From contig CAJTFX010000021.1 of assembly GCA_910575555.1 (NCBI GenBank), positions 16,556 through 80,555 of the forward strand: a stretch of DNA of 64,000 bases, in the 5' to 3' direction. A model generated the notes under the pieces. That model did not search any database. It was not told the origin of the DNA and saw only the letters and a list, made by a program, of their open reading frames with translations. The translations under genes were made by a program, and so were the position numbers. Positions 1-9,507 of the stretch are shown here, in pieces. Position 1 is the first letter of the stretch, and each line of letters begins with the position of its first letter. This DNA is from Lachnospiraceae bacterium (lineage in GTDB: Bacteria > Bacillota > Clostridia > Lachnospirales > Lachnospiraceae).

Positions 1-14
1 TTTCCCTGCAACAT
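1..14 (-). CDS. 5' end of a truncated gene downstream of panD
   Basis: On the minus strand a strong Shine-Dalgarno (AAGGAGG, complement of 24-30) lies nine bases before an ATG at 14, and the frame stays open to the window edge (reads M-L-Q-G). It follows panD in the same direction, so it may be the next gene of the operon. Only four codons are visible and no product can be named. Confidence 0.4.
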
Positions 15-91
15 ATGGGGAATCCTCCTTAAAAATATTCAGATTTTCCAATACTTCGGTTTCCTGCCCTGTAAAAGCGCAGCTATGGCTG

Positions 92-478
92 TCAGACGGA
101 AATCTCCCCATGCTTTTCATAAGATGTGATTTTGGAAATCTTATTTTCCCCGTCTACAAATACCACGTTCGGCCGGTATTCTTTTGCTTCCTCCGGCGTC
201 ATCTGTGCATAGGCCATAATAATGATATGGTCGCCGGTCTGCACCTGGCGGGCCGCCGCTCCGTTCAGGCAGATCATGCCGCTGTCCGGCTCTCCTGCTA
301 TGGTGTAAGTTTCGAAACGGTTTCCGTTTTCTATGTCTACAATCTGTACATTTTCATATTCCAGAATTCCTGCCGCCTCAAGAAGCTTAGGGTCTACGGT
401 AATGCTGCCCACATAATGAAGCTCTGCCTGCTTCACTACGGCACGGTGGATTTTTCCTTTTAACATTTTTAAATACAT
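92..478 (-). CDS. panD: aspartate 1-decarboxylase proenzyme
   Basis: Makes beta-alanine from L-aspartate for pantothenate synthesis, using a pyruvoyl group formed by self-cleavage. The 128-residue length is normal for the family. The N-terminus [13 protein letters not shown] matches the usual PanD start, and the cleavage site Tyr-Val-Gly24-Ser25 is intact, so Ser25 would become the pyruvoyl residue. The N-G-A-A-A-R segment and the I-I-I-M-A-Y-A segment typical of PanD follow. It is the last recognised gene of the pan operon (order of transcription panG-like, panB, panC, panD), 30 bases after panC. Nothing is unusual. Confidence 0.96.
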   Translation of the reverse strand: MYLKMLKGKIHRAVVKQAELHYVGSITVDPKLLEAAGILEYENVQIVDIENGNRFETYTIAGEPDSGMICLNGAAARQVQTGDHIIIMAYAQMTPEEAKEYRPNVVFVDGENKISKITSYEKHGEISV

Positions 479-508
479 GGCATATCTCCTTTTTCGTTCT
501 CTGCTGCC

Positions 509-1360
509 TTATGTCTCAGGCGCATAACTAAAATTGTCAATCAGCCTTGTTTTTCCAATATAAACTGCCAGGGCTGCCAGAATGGGACCGTCTATCTTTT
601 TCACCGGCTCTAAATTCTCAGCGTCTACAAGCTCCACATAGTCCACCCGGGCAAGGGGCTCTGTCCGGATTTGTTTCAGAATGGCCGCTTTGACTTTCTC
701 TGCATCTTTTTCCCCGGCATGAAGCAGCTCTTCGCCGACGGTCAGTGATTTGTGCAGAACCAATGCCGCTTTCCTCTCTTTTTCACTCAGATATGTGTTG
801 CGGGAGCTCATGGCAAGCCCGTCCTGTTCCCGGACTATGGGACAGCCCACAATCACAATATTAAAATTCAAGTCCCGCACCATCCGGCGGATCACCGCAA
901 GCTGCTGCGCGTCCTTCTGTCCGAAATAGGCCCGGTCAGGCGTTACAATATTGAAAAGCTTTGACACCACTGTGCACACGCCGCAAAAATGGGTGGGCCT
1001 TGTTTTTCCGCAAAGTCCCTTGGTCAGCCGGTCCATATCCACAAAGGTGCAGCTGTCCGGCGCATACATCTCCTCCGGCGTCGGATGAAAAATCACGTCC
1101 GCTCCTGCCGCTTCGCAGAGAGCCGCATCCCGGTCAATGTCTCTGGGATAAGTGGATAAATCTTCATTTGCGCCGAACTGGGTGGGATTTACAAAATCGC
1201 TGACTACCACCCGGCCGTTTTCGCTGACTGCTTTTTCAATCAGGCTTTTATGCCCTTCGTGAAGATAACCCATGGTGGGCACCAGGCCCACAGAATGGCC
1301 TTCTCCCCGCCACCATTTCACGATAGAGCGCAGTTCTTCTATAGTTGTTACAATCTGCAT
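509..1360 (-). CDS. panC: pantothenate synthetase (pantoate--beta-alanine ligase)
   Basis: Joins pantoate and beta-alanine to pantothenate through a pantoyl-adenylate. At 283 residues it has the usual length. The nucleotidyl-transferase HIGH-type motif appears as H-E-G-H in PTMGYLHEGH (about residues 29-38), followed by the conserved V-S-D-F-V-N-P-T-Q-F segment, the Y-F-G-Q-K-D-A-Q-Q segment, and the M-S-S-R-N motif that corresponds to KMSKS. It lies between panB (18 bases upstream) and panD (30 bases downstream) in one minus-strand operon. Confidence 0.97.
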   Translation of the reverse strand: MQIVTTIEELRSIVKWWRGEGHSVGLVPTMGYLHEGHKSLIEKAVSENGRVVVSDFVNPTQFGANEDLSTYPRDIDRDAALCEAAGADVIFHPTPEEMYAPDSCTFVDMDRLTKGLCGKTRPTHFCGVCTVVSKLFNIVTPDRAYFGQKDAQQLAVIRRMVRDLNFNIVIVGCPIVREQDGLAMSSRNTYLSEKERKAALVLHKSLTVGEELLHAGEKDAEKVKAAILKQIRTEPLARVDYVELVDAENLEPVKKIDGPILAALAVYIGKTRLIDNFSYAPET

Positions 1361-1378
1361 CGTATTCCTCCATTATAT

Positions 1379-2206
1379 TCAGTACAGTTTTTCTATTACA
1401 TCGTCATCTATTTTAAAAGTATGTTCCGGCGCCGGGAAAGTCCCCGCTTTCACTTCATCGCTGTAGTTCTGAAATGCCTCTTTCATTACCGAGCCCACTT
1501 CTCCGAACCGTTTGACAAATTTCGGTTTGAAATCGCCAAACATGGAGAGCATGTCCTGATATACAAGAACCTGTCCGTCGCAGTCTGCTCCGGCGCCGAT
1601 TCCGATGGTGGGCACATGCAGCTTCTCCGTCACCAGTTTGGCCAGTTTGGCCGGTACGCATTCCAAAACCACTGCCACCGCCCCGGCTTCCTCCACAATT
1701 CGGGCGTCCTCCAGCAGTTTTCTGGCCGCCGCTTCCGACTTGCCCTGCACTTTAAAGCCGCCAAAGGCATTCAAAGACTGAGGCGTCAGTCCCAGATGGG
1801 CAACCACCGGAATGGAAGCGGCTGTAATGGCTTTGATATGATCTGCAAATTCCCGGCCGCCTTCTAATTTCACGGCCTGGGCCCGGCCCTCCTTCATCAG
1901 CCGCCCGGCGTTTACCACGGCGTCATACACGGAAGTCTGATAGGACATAAACGGCATATCCGCCACCACCAGCGCCTGCTTCGCGCCCCGGGCCACCGCG
2001 CTGGTGTGATGAATCATGTCCTCCATAGTCACTGACAGAGTATCTTCATACCCTAACATAACCATACCCAGGGAATCTCCCACCAGAATCATATTAATGC
2101 CTGCTTCATCAATTAACTTTGCCATGGAGTAGTCATAGGCGGTAAGCATTGTTACCTTTTCGCCCCGTTCCTTGGCTTCCCGTATTGTTACAACTGTGTT
2201 TTTCAT
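1379..2206 (-). CDS. panB: 3-methyl-2-oxobutanoate hydroxymethyltransferase
   Basis: First committed step of pantothenate synthesis: transfers a hydroxymethyl group from methylene-tetrahydrofolate to ketoisovalerate, giving ketopantoate. Family motifs are visible in order: M-L-T-A-Y-D-Y near residue 20, V-G-D-S-L-G-M, D-M-P-F-M-S-Y, V-K-L-E-G-G, and [11 protein letters not shown] take the ATG at 2206 (MKNTVVT) as the start because the stop of the upstream gene and the sequence GTGAGGA provide a ribosome site there; a GTG and an ATG lie four and two codons further upstream. The upstream gene stops at 2215, so translation may be coupled. Confidence 0.96.
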   Translation of the reverse strand: MKNTVVTIREAKERGEKVTMLTAYDYSMAKLIDEAGINMILVGDSLGMVMLGYEDTLSVTMEDMIHHTSAVARGAKQALVVADMPFMSYQTSVYDAVVNAGRLMKEGRAQAVKLEGGREFADHIKAITAASIPVVAHLGLTPQSLNAFGGFKVQGKSEAAARKLLEDARIVEEAGAVAVVLECVPAKLAKLVTEKLHVPTIGIGAGADCDGQVLVYQDMLSMFGDFKPKFVKRFGEVGSVMKEAFQNYSDEVKAGTFPAPEHTFKIDDDVIEKLY

Positions 2207-2214
2207 AGTCATCC

Positions 2215-3111
2215 TCACTTGCTTTCTAATATTTGTTTCATGGTCTCATAACTGCGCTCCGGGTGCTTCTTCTCTGCAAGCTCCATCACCACGGCTCCCA
2301 CTGCCCGGTAAGCCAATTCCCGCCGGGGCCTGTCCATATGCTCCAGATGTTTTCGGACGGTCTCCGTGTCATTGCGCTCAATGGGCCCGGTCAGCGCCTG
2401 CGCACACCCCCGGTATTCTGCTTTTTTGCCGGTACGGCCTGCATCTTCCTCTGAAACTGCTTCAAAGATGGATTTCACATTGTTTTCCACCAGAGGCTTC
2501 AGCAGTTCATAGGCGGACATTTCGGAAATTCCGGCTTCTTCCATCAGCTCCACCGCCATGGAAATAAGCCCCACCACCTGATTGCTTGCAATGCTTGCGG
2601 CCGCATGGTATTTGGCCTTTTCGGAAGTGGAAATCTCCGCAATCCGGTTGGGCAGCAGCCGAAAAAGCTCCTGCATCCTTGTCAATGCCGTCCGGCAGCC
2701 CTCTACCGCAAAGGCTGCGCCTGTTAAATTCTGATAAGCTGTGAATTTGCTGCTGAACGCGTAAATCGGATGGATCGAGCAGACATATGCGCCTGTCTCT
2801 TCCCAGTTTGAAAATATATCACTTGATAAAGAACCACTAAAGTGGCAGATGACTTTTCCTTTCACATTCTTCTCTGCAATGCAATCCCATACCTGAACGA
2901 TTGCTCCGTCTGTGGTGGTAATAAAAAGGGTATCGCTTGCGCGTATCAGTGAATCCAGTGTTTCAAAATATTCTGTGCCTGTAAATTCCGCGGACTCTCT
3001 TCCGCTGCTTTCGGTTCTGCTGTAAAAACCTGTGACACATGCGCCGTGATCTTTCACATATTTTGCCAGGGTCGTTCCCACTTTTCCGGCGCCAATAATC
3101 CCTATCTGCAT
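2215..3111 (-). CDS. panG: Rossmann/DUF2520 dehydrogenase, probable PanG-type ketopantoate reductase
   Basis: Predicted NAD(P)-dependent reductase of 298 residues with an N-terminal Rossmann fold: [11 protein letters not shown] at residues 3-13 is the dinucleotide-binding loop. The second half is helical and carries [10 protein letters not shown], typical of DUF2520 proteins. PanG, an alternative ketopantoate reductase described in Francisella and also reported from Gram-positive bacteria, is of this general type; the position directly before panB supports that role, since no classical panE is seen. The start at 3111 is chosen because GGAGG lies five bases before it. Specific function is inferred from context. 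Confidence 0.75.
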   Translation of the reverse strand: MQIGIIGAGKVGTTLAKYVKDHGACVTGFYSRTESSGRESAEFTGTEYFETLDSLIRASDTLFITTTDGAIVQVWDCIAEKNVKGKVICHFSGSLSSDIFSNWEETGAYVCSIHPIYAFSSKFTAYQNLTGAAFAVEGCRTALTRMQELFRLLPNRIAEISTSEKAKYHAAASIASNQVVGLISMAVELMEEAGISEMSAYELLKPLVENNVKSIFEAVSEEDAGRTGKKAEYRGCAQALTGPIERNDTETVRKHLEHMDRPRRELAYRAVGAVVMELAEKKHPERSYETMKQILESK

Positions 3112-3441
3112 ATCCGCCTCCATTTCCTGCGAAAGCCATAGTTCCGCACCTTAAATCTCAAATGGAAAGGCCGCTGTCCTTCAGGCCATGCGCCCGCTGC
3201 CGGACACGATGGCAGTTATCAAAGTGATACAGTTTCTTCCTGAATACCGTTCGTCATTAAATTAACACATATAGGGGATTTTTACAATAGGGAATGGGAG
3301 ATTGGGTTGTATAAAATGAAGTGCAAATCATATTTCTTTTGCTTCCCTTAAATTCTTGTTGTAGACTTTAATTTGTGCTAAACTGTTATTGCCAAAATAA
3401 AAAACGAAATTTCACTATATACCAGGAATTGAGGAAAAATC
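3112..3441. promoter_or_regulatory. divergent intergenic region between pan operon and mannoside regulator
   Basis: This 330-base region separates two divergent units. On the plus strand a candidate promoter TTGTTG (3356-3361), 17-base spacer, TAAACT (3379-3384) precedes the regulator gene. On the minus strand TTGTAA, 17 bases, TAATTT lies near 3255-3290 and could serve the pan operon. I see no riboswitch. Both promoter calls are sequence resemblance only. Confidence 0.4.
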
Positions 3442-4557
3442 ATGGGAAAGACAATTATGTATGAGCAAATATATTCAGATTTACTGAATAAGATCCAGCG
3501 CGGCATATTTGCCCAGGGAGATAAACTTCCCTCTGAAAAAGAATTATCGGAAGAATATGGCGTAAGCCGCATTACAAGCAAACGGGCGCTGGATATACTG
3601 GCAGAAAATCAGTATATTACCCGCAGCAGGGGAAAAGGTTCCTTTGTCACCGGAAACCAGGGTGATATTTTGGCCCGGAATGTTTTTCCGGAAGAAGAAG
3701 CCATACTGAAAAAGCCGCTGATCGGCGTAGTTTTCGATACGTTCGGAAGCGATTTCGGAAGCGGGCTGCTGCGCAGCATTGAGTTAGAATGCCGGAAAAA
3801 AGGATACGACATGCTGTTTCGATGTTCTTACGGCAATATTGAGGAAGAAAACGAAGCAATCCGAAGGGCCCTCCAGCTTGGAGCAAAAGGATTAATTCTA
3901 ATGTGCGCCCAGGGAGAAGTCTACAACAGCATGATTCTTCAGCTTGTTGTGGATAAGTTCCCGATGGTTCTCATTGACAGACAAATGAAAGGCATCCCCA
4001 TTCCCTGTATAAAAACAGATAATTATTCCGCATCCAAAAAACTGACACAGATATTGATCTCACGGGGACATAAAAAAATATGTTTTGTATCCCACTCCTT
4101 CAATAATACCTCCACCATCCATGAACGTCACAATGGTTTTGTGGACGGCATTATGGAGCACGAAGATGTGAACGGAGTTTTTGACGCGATCAGATGCTAC
4201 GATCCGGCGTCAGAAGATATGGTGCGGGAAAACATTCACTTTGACCCTTCCGAGATTATGAAGGTAATTCAAAAAAACGCCGACTGCTCCGCCTTTCTTA
4301 TTGTAGAATTCCAGATGGGCGCTCTTTTTGGAAGGGCGCTGAAATCCATGAATCTGAAGAAAGAAATCGCAGTTTTTGACTGCCTGTCTGAAGCTTATAT
4401 GGACGAATATGATTTTGTCTATGTAAAGCAGGACGAAAATTCCATGGGCATAAAGGCTGTGCAGACATTATGCGCCGTCATGGAAGGAAAAGCGGTGGAA
4501 GATGTTATAAATATTCCTTATGATGTCATAATAGATAAATCTCAAGATGCAAAATAG
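3442..4557 (+). CDS. GntR-type transcriptional regulator with LacI-like sugar-binding domain
   Basis: A 371-residue DNA-binding regulator. Residues 1-75 form a GntR winged helix (Y-E-Q-I-Y-S-D-L at the start, then K-L-P-S-E-K-E-L-S-E-E-Y-G-V-S-R-I-T and R-G-K-G-S-F-V). From about residue 90 to the end it resembles periplasmic-binding-protein/LacI sensor domains (I-G-V-V-F-D-T-F, G-A-K-G-L-I-L, P-M-V-L-I-D-R). This is the AraR-like arrangement. It reads toward the sugar ABC transporter and mannosidase genes and is very likely their local regulator, with a mannose-type effector inferred. A perfect palindrome ATATGTACATAT at 4598-4609 just downstream is a possible operator. RBS GAGGAAAAATC precedes the ATG. 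Confidence 0.88.
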   Translation: MGKTIMYEQIYSDLLNKIQRGIFAQGDKLPSEKELSEEYGVSRITSKRALDILAENQYITRSRGKGSFVTGNQGDILARNVFPEEEAILKKPLIGVVFDTFGSDFGSGLLRSIELECRKKGYDMLFRCSYGNIEEENEAIRRALQLGAKGLILMCAQGEVYNSMILQLVVDKFPMVLIDRQMKGIPIPCIKTDNYSASKKLTQILISRGHKKICFVSHSFNNTSTIHERHNGFVDGIMEHEDVNGVFDAIRCYDPASEDMVRENIHFDPSEIMKVIQKNADCSAFLIVEFQMGALFGRALKSMNLKKEIAVFDCLSEAYMDEYDFVYVKQDENSMGIKAVQTLCAVMEGKAVEDVINIPYDVIIDKSQDAK

Positions 4558-4621
4558 TACAAATAGAACAAATTCCCCACAAGTTGATATATAAATGATA
4601 TGTACATATGATATAAAAAAG

Positions 4622-4670
4622 AAGCTGACTTATAGGCAAATTTACGAAACCGTCTATGAGCCGGCTTTTT
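4622..4670 (+). terminator. rho-independent terminator after the regulator gene
   Basis: A stem of AAGCTGACTTATAG (4622-4635) pairs, with two G-U pairs and one mismatch, with CTATGAGCCGGCTT (4654-4667) and runs straight into a T tract. It ends the regulator transcript immediately before the promoter of the transporter operon. Confidence 0.7.
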
Positions 4671-4673
4671 CTA

Positions 4674-4702
4674 TTGACATTTTTGCCCAATAATGATATA
4701 TT
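4674..4702 (+). promoter_or_regulatory. near-consensus promoter of the mannoside operon
   Basis: TTGACA (4674-4679), a 17-base spacer and TATATT (4697-4702) form a near-perfect sigma-A promoter. Transcription would start near 4709, leaving a leader of about 185 bases before the binding-protein gene. Repeated T-G-A-T-A-T-A-T-T words at the -10 and about 40 bases downstream may be regulator contacts. Confidence 0.7.
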
Positions 4703-4894
4703 TGCCATAACATCATAAAGCAATTCGCCAAAAAGATATAATGATATATTATTTCAACCTGGTATCTTTTTGATGCAATCCTGTGATTTCTATGGCGGCA
4801 GAAAGACACACCATTTGCAAAAAACAACATTGAAAAGGAATGTGCCGGCCTGAATCGCCTGAAATAAAAATAAAACAAGAAAAGAGGAAAAACT

Positions 4895-6337
4895 ATGAAA
4901 AGAAAAATTGTTTCTGTATTAATGGCATCCGTAATGGCGGCAGCTCTGCTTACAGGCTGCGGCGGAAATTCAAACTCCCCTTCCGGTACCGATTCCCAGG
5001 GGAATGATGAAAAAGCCTCAGGCGAAGAAGCAGATTCCACAGGCGGCGAAACCGGCTCAGACGATGGACAGGTGCTGACCATTGTTTATAACGACTCCAA
5101 CGACAACGGCGACAGCAGCCCTGTGTACCAGTGGATCACACAGACCTATGAGAACTGGGAGAAAAAAGACGAAGTGAAGCTGGACATTCAGGCCCTTGTG
5201 GCGACTGACAGTGATTATGTAACGAAAATACAGACGCTTGTACAGGACGATTCCACCTGCCCGGATCTGTTTCTTGAAGATACGTTCCAGTTAAACACAG
5301 ATGTAGCGGCAGGCTATGTGGCAGACATCACAGACAAAGTAGCCGGCTGGGACGACTGGAACTCCTCAATCATTGACGCATTGAAGGAAGCTACGTCCGG
5401 CACAGACGGAAACACCTATGCAGTTCCCATCAGCACAGACGTGCGCGGACTGTGGTACAACAAAGACGTATTTGAAACTGCCGGCCTTGGCAGGGAATGG
5501 CAGCCGGAGAGCTGGCAGGATATTCTGGACGCATGCGCTGCCATCAAAGAAAAGTGCGCGGACGACGTAGTTCCCATCTGGTTTGCATGCAACAGCGGCG
5601 AGGCTGAGGCAACCAGTATGAATACCTTCCAGATGTTGCTGGCAGGCACCGGCGATTCTCTGTGCGACGACGCCACCGGCGTTTACAACTTAAGCAGCGA
5701 CGGCGTCAAAGACTCTCTGGGCTTTATCAAAACATGCCTGGACGAAGGATATCTGGGAACCCTTTCTGAGATTCTTGACCCAAGTGATTATACCTATGCA
5801 AACCAGTATATGTCCACTGCAAAGCTTGGCATGTATCTGAACGGAAGCTGGGGCTTCAATGATTATCTTCAGGATTCCGGCTATCCAATGCAGGGCTACA
5901 CCGACGACACATTGTCTGACGCCCTTGGATTTGCACAGATGCCCACCCAGGAAAAAGGCGGCTACGTGACAATGTCCGGCGGATGGAGCTGGGCAATCGC
6001 CAATAACTCTGACCAGAAAGACCTTTCCTTTGAATTCATCACCGAATTGATGAAATCTGACAATTATATTGTCTACATTGACGGAACCGGAAACCTGGCT
6101 ACAAGAAATGACATGATGAGCTATGACGAATACAGCAGCAGAATGTATATCGAAGAGGCAACTGCCATGTCTGAAAACGCTTTTTTCCGTCCTCATGATG
6201 AGAATTACTCCAAAGTTTCTTCCTATCTTTATGAGATGGTGGACACTGTTATAAGAAACAATACAGATACCGAAGCGGCATTATCTGACTTCAAAACAGG
6301 CGCCGCAACAGCAATCGGCGAAGATCTGATTCAGTAA
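4895..6337 (+). CDS. ABC transporter sugar-binding lipoprotein
   Basis: Extracellular solute-binding protein of 480 residues that would capture an oligosaccharide and pass it to the two permeases encoded next. The signal peptide K-R-K-I-V-S-V-L-M-A-S ends in the lipobox L-T-G-C with Cys22 as the lipidation site. A low-complexity Ser/Gly/Glu/Asp linker covers residues 23-52, followed by a family-1-type binding fold (I-S-T-D-V-R-G-L-W-Y-N-K-D-V-F near residue 175). Substrate is inferred from the downstream mannosidases. RBS AAGAGGAAAAACT lies before the ATG. Codon choice and GC are like the rest of the chromosomal segment. Confidence 0.93.
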   Translation: MKRKIVSVLMASVMAAALLTGCGGNSNSPSGTDSQGNDEKASGEEADSTGGETGSDDGQVLTIVYNDSNDNGDSSPVYQWITQTYENWEKKDEVKLDIQALVATDSDYVTKIQTLVQDDSTCPDLFLEDTFQLNTDVAAGYVADITDKVAGWDDWNSSIIDALKEATSGTDGNTYAVPISTDVRGLWYNKDVFETAGLGREWQPESWQDILDACAAIKEKCADDVVPIWFACNSGEAEATSMNTFQMLLAGTGDSLCDDATGVYNLSSDGVKDSLGFIKTCLDEGYLGTLSEILDPSDYTYANQYMSTAKLGMYLNGSWGFNDYLQDSGYPMQGYTDDTLSDALGFAQMPTQEKGGYVTMSGGWSWAIANNSDQKDLSFEFITELMKSDNYIVYIDGTGNLATRNDMMSYDEYSSRMYIEEATAMSENAFFRPHDENYSKVSSYLYEMVDTVIRNNTDTEAALSDFKTGAATAIGEDLIQ

Positions 6338-6350
6338 TCCTTTTGATGGA

Positions 6351-6402
6351 GCAGCCCCGCGTATCCGAGGAGCTTTTATCCCGGATTCGGGGCGCGCTCC
6401 CG
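6351..6402 (+). other. GC-rich hairpin between binding-protein and permease genes
   Basis: GCCCCGCGTATCCG (from about 6355) can fold on CGGATTCGGGGC (to about 6393) with a small internal loop. There is no following T tract. Such hairpins after binding-protein genes usually stabilise the upstream message and keep the binding protein in excess over the permeases; that role is inferred. Confidence 0.5.
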
Positions 6403-6421
6403 TTAGAAAATGGAGGTAGGA

Positions 6422-7291
6422 ATGGAAGTATATAAGAAAAAAAATTTTATGGGTAAATATATCTACCTGGTTCCGGCAGTCTTTCTCATGCTGTTGTTTT
6501 TCGTCTGGCCCATCATTCTGACCATCTACTACTCCTTCACAAATCTGGCGCTGACCGGTTCTGCAGCCAGCTCTCAGGAATTTGTGGGAATTGCAAATTA
6601 TAAAAGAATGCTGTCAGATTCCGCCGTTAAGACAAGTGTTGTTACAACTGTCATTTTCCTGATCGGCTCGGTGGCAGGGCAGACCATCTTAGGATTTGTC
6701 ATTGCCTATCTGATGAGAGAAAAGAACCGAATCTTCCGCCGCATCGTGGGAGCCGTTGTACTGGCTGCATGGGTTATGCCGGAAACAGTGGCGGCAATTT
6801 GCGCATATACATTTTTTACCGACAAAGGAACGCTCAATCTGCTTCTTACTTCCGGCGGATTCGGAATGGTTTCCTGGTTGTTCCGGTATCCTTTGCTTTC
6901 GGTGGTTCTTGCAAATATCTGGCACGGCACCGCATTTTCTATGATGGTTTACCAGTCCGCTCTGGATAATGTATCCGGAGAAGTGGCAGAATCCGCAATG
7001 ATCGACGGAGCAAACAGGCTCCAAAATCTGTTTTATATTACGATTCCGATCATCAAAGATACCATTATGACCAATACCATGCTGATTACCCTGTCAACTC
7101 TGGGAACCTTCGGTATGGTATATACCATGACCAGTACCACTGTGCAGACCCTTCCGGTATTTATGTATATCCGCGCATTTAAAAACTACGAACTGGGCTA
7201 TGGAACCGCCATTTCCATGCTGATACTTTTGATCGGAGTGATATTCAGTATCTTCTATGTCAAGATACAGAGCAAGGACGGAGGTAAATGA
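6422..7291 (+). CDS. sugar ABC transporter permease (MalF-like)
   Basis: Inner-membrane permease of 289 residues with about six hydrophobic segments, the first at residues 15-38 (Y-L-V-P-A-V-F-L-M-L-L). The EAA-type cytoplasmic loop that contacts the ATPase reads E-S-A-M-I-D-G-A-N-R-L-Q (about residue 190). I place the start at 6422 because GGAGG at 6413-6417 lies five bases upstream; an ATG at 6410 overlaps that ribosome site. The next gene overlaps the stop. No ATP-binding gene is in the locus, so a shared MsmK-type ATPase encoded elsewhere is probable. Confidence 0.92.
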   Translation: MEVYKKKNFMGKYIYLVPAVFLMLLFFVWPIILTIYYSFTNLALTGSAASSQEFVGIANYKRMLSDSAVKTSVVTTVIFLIGSVAGQTILGFVIAYLMREKNRIFRRIVGAVVLAAWVMPETVAAICAYTFFTDKGTLNLLLTSGGFGMVSWLFRYPLLSVVLANIWHGTAFSMMVYQSALDNVSGEVAESAMIDGANRLQNLFYITIPIIKDTIMTNTMLITLSTLGTFGMVYTMTSTTVQTLPVFMYIRAFKNYELGYGTAISMLILLIGVIFSIFYVKIQSKDGGK

Positions 7292-8106
7292 TGAACAAGA
7301 AAAGAGATAAGATAATTGCGTATATTGTACTGGCAATTCTGGCCGTCGTGTTTGTAATTCCTCTGACCTGGGTGGTTCTGGCTTCCTTTGACACAAACGC
7401 TACCCTGGCAGTCAGCGCCCCCAGCCTGACCCTTGACAATTATGCACAAGTGCTGACCAACGCCGCCAACCTGCGTTCCTTTGGCAACGGACTGCTGATG
7501 GCCCTGGGGACTTCAATCTTTGTTGTTATTTTTGCCATGCTGGCGGCTTATCCGCTGTCCAGATTTGAAATGAGGCATAAGAAGTTATTTATGCTCAGCA
7601 TGCTTTTTATGACCTCGCTTCCGATTACAACGGTTATGGTTCCCGTATTCAAAATTTTCGTTTCGGTTGATTTATATGACAATCGGCTGGGTATCATTTT
7701 GTTCATGACGGCCTCATCCATGCCCTACGCCATCTGGATGATGAAAAATTTTATGGATGCGGTTCCGCTCTCACTGGAGGAAGCTGCATGGATAGACGGC
7801 AGCGGCAAATTAAACGGCATCATCCGGGTTGTTATGCCCCTGATGCTTCCCGGGATTTTTACCATTGCAATTTATACCTTTTCCGGCGCATGGGGTAATT
7901 TCTTTGTTCCCTTTATCCTGCTTTCCACCGGTGAAAAATACCCGGCGTCTATCATGCTGTATCAGTTTTTCGGACAGCACACAGTCGCATACGGCACATT
8001 GGCGGCATATTCCATTGCGTATGCCATGCCGTCAGTGATCCTCTATGTCATCACCCAGAAGTGGATGTCAAAGGGATTCGGTATGTCAGGCGCGGACAAA
8101 GGCTAG
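7288..8106 (+). CDS. sugar ABC transporter permease (MalG-like)
   Basis: Second membrane component of the sugar importer, 272 residues with six predicted membrane segments. The EAA loop E-E-A-A-W-I-D-G-S-G-K-L-N-G-I (about residues 166-180) is intact. The ATG at 7288 overlaps the stop of the preceding permease (ATGATG follows GGAGGTAA), so the two are translationally coupled; the second ATG at 7291 has the better spacing. It precedes the exo-mannosidase gene by 19 bases. Confidence 0.92.
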   Translation: MMNKKRDKIIAYIVLAILAVVFVIPLTWVVLASFDTNATLAVSAPSLTLDNYAQVLTNAANLRSFGNGLLMALGTSIFVVIFAMLAAYPLSRFEMRHKKLFMLSMLFMTSLPITTVMVPVFKIFVSVDLYDNRLGIILFMTASSMPYAIWMMKNFMDAVPLSLEEAAWIDGSGKLNGIIRVVMPLMLPGIFTIAIYTFSGAWGNFFVPFILLSTGEKYPASIMLYQFFGQHTVAYGTLAAYSIAYAMPSVILYVITQKWMSKGFGMSGADKG

Positions 8107-8125
8107 TGAAAGGAGATTTTATGAT

Positions 8126-9445
8126 ATGCAGCAGCTTAGCGATTTATTGTCTGTAAAACAATTTGTAGAAAAAATACGGAGGCAATTGAATGCTGAGAAG
8201 CTGAACATCGGCGATGTGTTTGAGCGGTGCTTTTTAAGCACCCTCGACACTACGATTCAGCAAAAAAACGACGGTACAACGTTTATTATAACCGGAGACA
8301 TTCCGGCCATGTGGCTTCGCGATTCCGCTTGTCAGGTGAAGCCATATTTATTTGTGGCAAAAGACGCCCCGGACATCGCCAGAATGATCGAAGGGGTCAT
8401 CCGCAGGCAGATCAACTCTATCCTGATTGATCCTTACGCAAACGCGTTCAACGAGTGCGCCAACGGAAATTGCTGGGAGCACGATAAAACAGATATGAAG
8501 CCGGAATTATGGGAACGCAAATTTGAGATAGATTCCCTGTGTTTTCCAATTGAACTGGCTTATCTGTATTGGAAATACTGCAAAAGCACTGCGGTGTTTG
8601 ACGCTGATTTTCTGAAAGCAGCCAAGCTGATTGTTTCTGTATTCCGAACGGAACAGAATCATGAGCAGCAGTCGAATTATTCCTTTGAACGGTTCAACTG
8701 CGGCTTTGCAGATACCCTGTCCCGAAACGGAAAAGGCGCCCTGGTAAATCCGGAGGCGGGCCTGATCTGGTCCGGGTTCCGCCCCAGCGACGACGCCTGT
8801 GTTTACGGCTATCTGATTCCATCAAACATGTTTGCCGCCGTCATCCTGGGGTATTTGTCGGAGATTGCCTCCGAGATCTACCAGGAAGATGATTTTGCCC
8901 GGGAAACCAGGGCTTTTTCCCGGGAGCTTCGGGCCGCCATTGAAAAAGCAGCTCTGGTAAAGCCAGACGGAAAACGTTTTTTCAAGCCGTTTTACGCATA
9001 TGAGGTGGACGGATACGGACAATATCTGATCATGGACGACGCAAATCTTCCCAGTCTTTTATCCATGCCTTATTTTGGGTATTGCAGCGCGGACCATGAA
9101 TATTACAAGCATACCAGGGAAATTATTCTAAGTGAACAAAATCCCTATTACTACAGCGGAAAATATGCTGAGGGAATCGGAAGCTTCCACACGGCCTCCA
9201 ACTATGTATGGCATATTTCCATGGGAATGCAGGGACTGACCTCTCCCTCGCGCAGCGAAAAGAGAAAAATCATTGAAGCCATGGTAGCCACAGACGGCGG
9301 AACCGGCTGCATGCACGAAGGAATTGACGTCAACGACCCCTCAAAGTTCACCAGACCGTGGTTTTCCTGGGCAAATGCAATTTTCACAGAGCTTGTCTTA
9401 GATTATTGCGGATACAGTCTGGCGGACAGCATCCGCCGGCCCTGA
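8126..9445 (+). CDS. GH125 exo-alpha-1,6-mannosidase
   Basis: Glycoside hydrolase family 125 enzyme (439 residues) that would remove terminal alpha-1,6-linked mannose by inversion. Recognisable segments are M-W-L-R-D-S-A-C-Q near residue 70, D-P-Y-A-N-A-F-N, K-Y-A-E-G-I-G-S-F-H-T, and M-H-E-G-I-D-V-N-D-P with T-R-P-W-F-S-W-A-N at the end, all typical of GH125. It has no signal peptide, so it acts in the cytoplasm on imported oligosaccharides. The start at 8126 follows AAAGGAG with good spacing; a longer reading from 8045 would overlap the permease and lacks a ribosome site. Confidence 0.92.
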   Translation: MQQLSDLLSVKQFVEKIRRQLNAEKLNIGDVFERCFLSTLDTTIQQKNDGTTFIITGDIPAMWLRDSACQVKPYLFVAKDAPDIARMIEGVIRRQINSILIDPYANAFNECANGNCWEHDKTDMKPELWERKFEIDSLCFPIELAYLYWKYCKSTAVFDADFLKAAKLIVSVFRTEQNHEQQSNYSFERFNCGFADTLSRNGKGALVNPEAGLIWSGFRPSDDACVYGYLIPSNMFAAVILGYLSEIASEIYQEDDFARETRAFSRELRAAIEKAALVKPDGKRFFKPFYAYEVDGYGQYLIMDDANLPSLLSMPYFGYCSADHEYYKHTREIILSEQNPYYYSGKYAEGIGSFHTASNYVWHISMGMQGLTSPSRSEKRKIIEAMVATDGGTGCMHEGIDVNDPSKFTRPWFSWANAIFTELVLDYCGYSLADSIRRP

Positions 9446-9507
9446 CGCGGCGTAAACTGCAGATTGAACCGCCGGAATCATTAATTGCCAGATAAGGAGA
9501 TTTTTGA

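Noticed and set aside
8045..8125. Longer N-terminus for the GH125 gene
   Set aside because: It would overlap the permease by 60 bases without a ribosome site, while AAAGGAG stands before the ATG at 8126.
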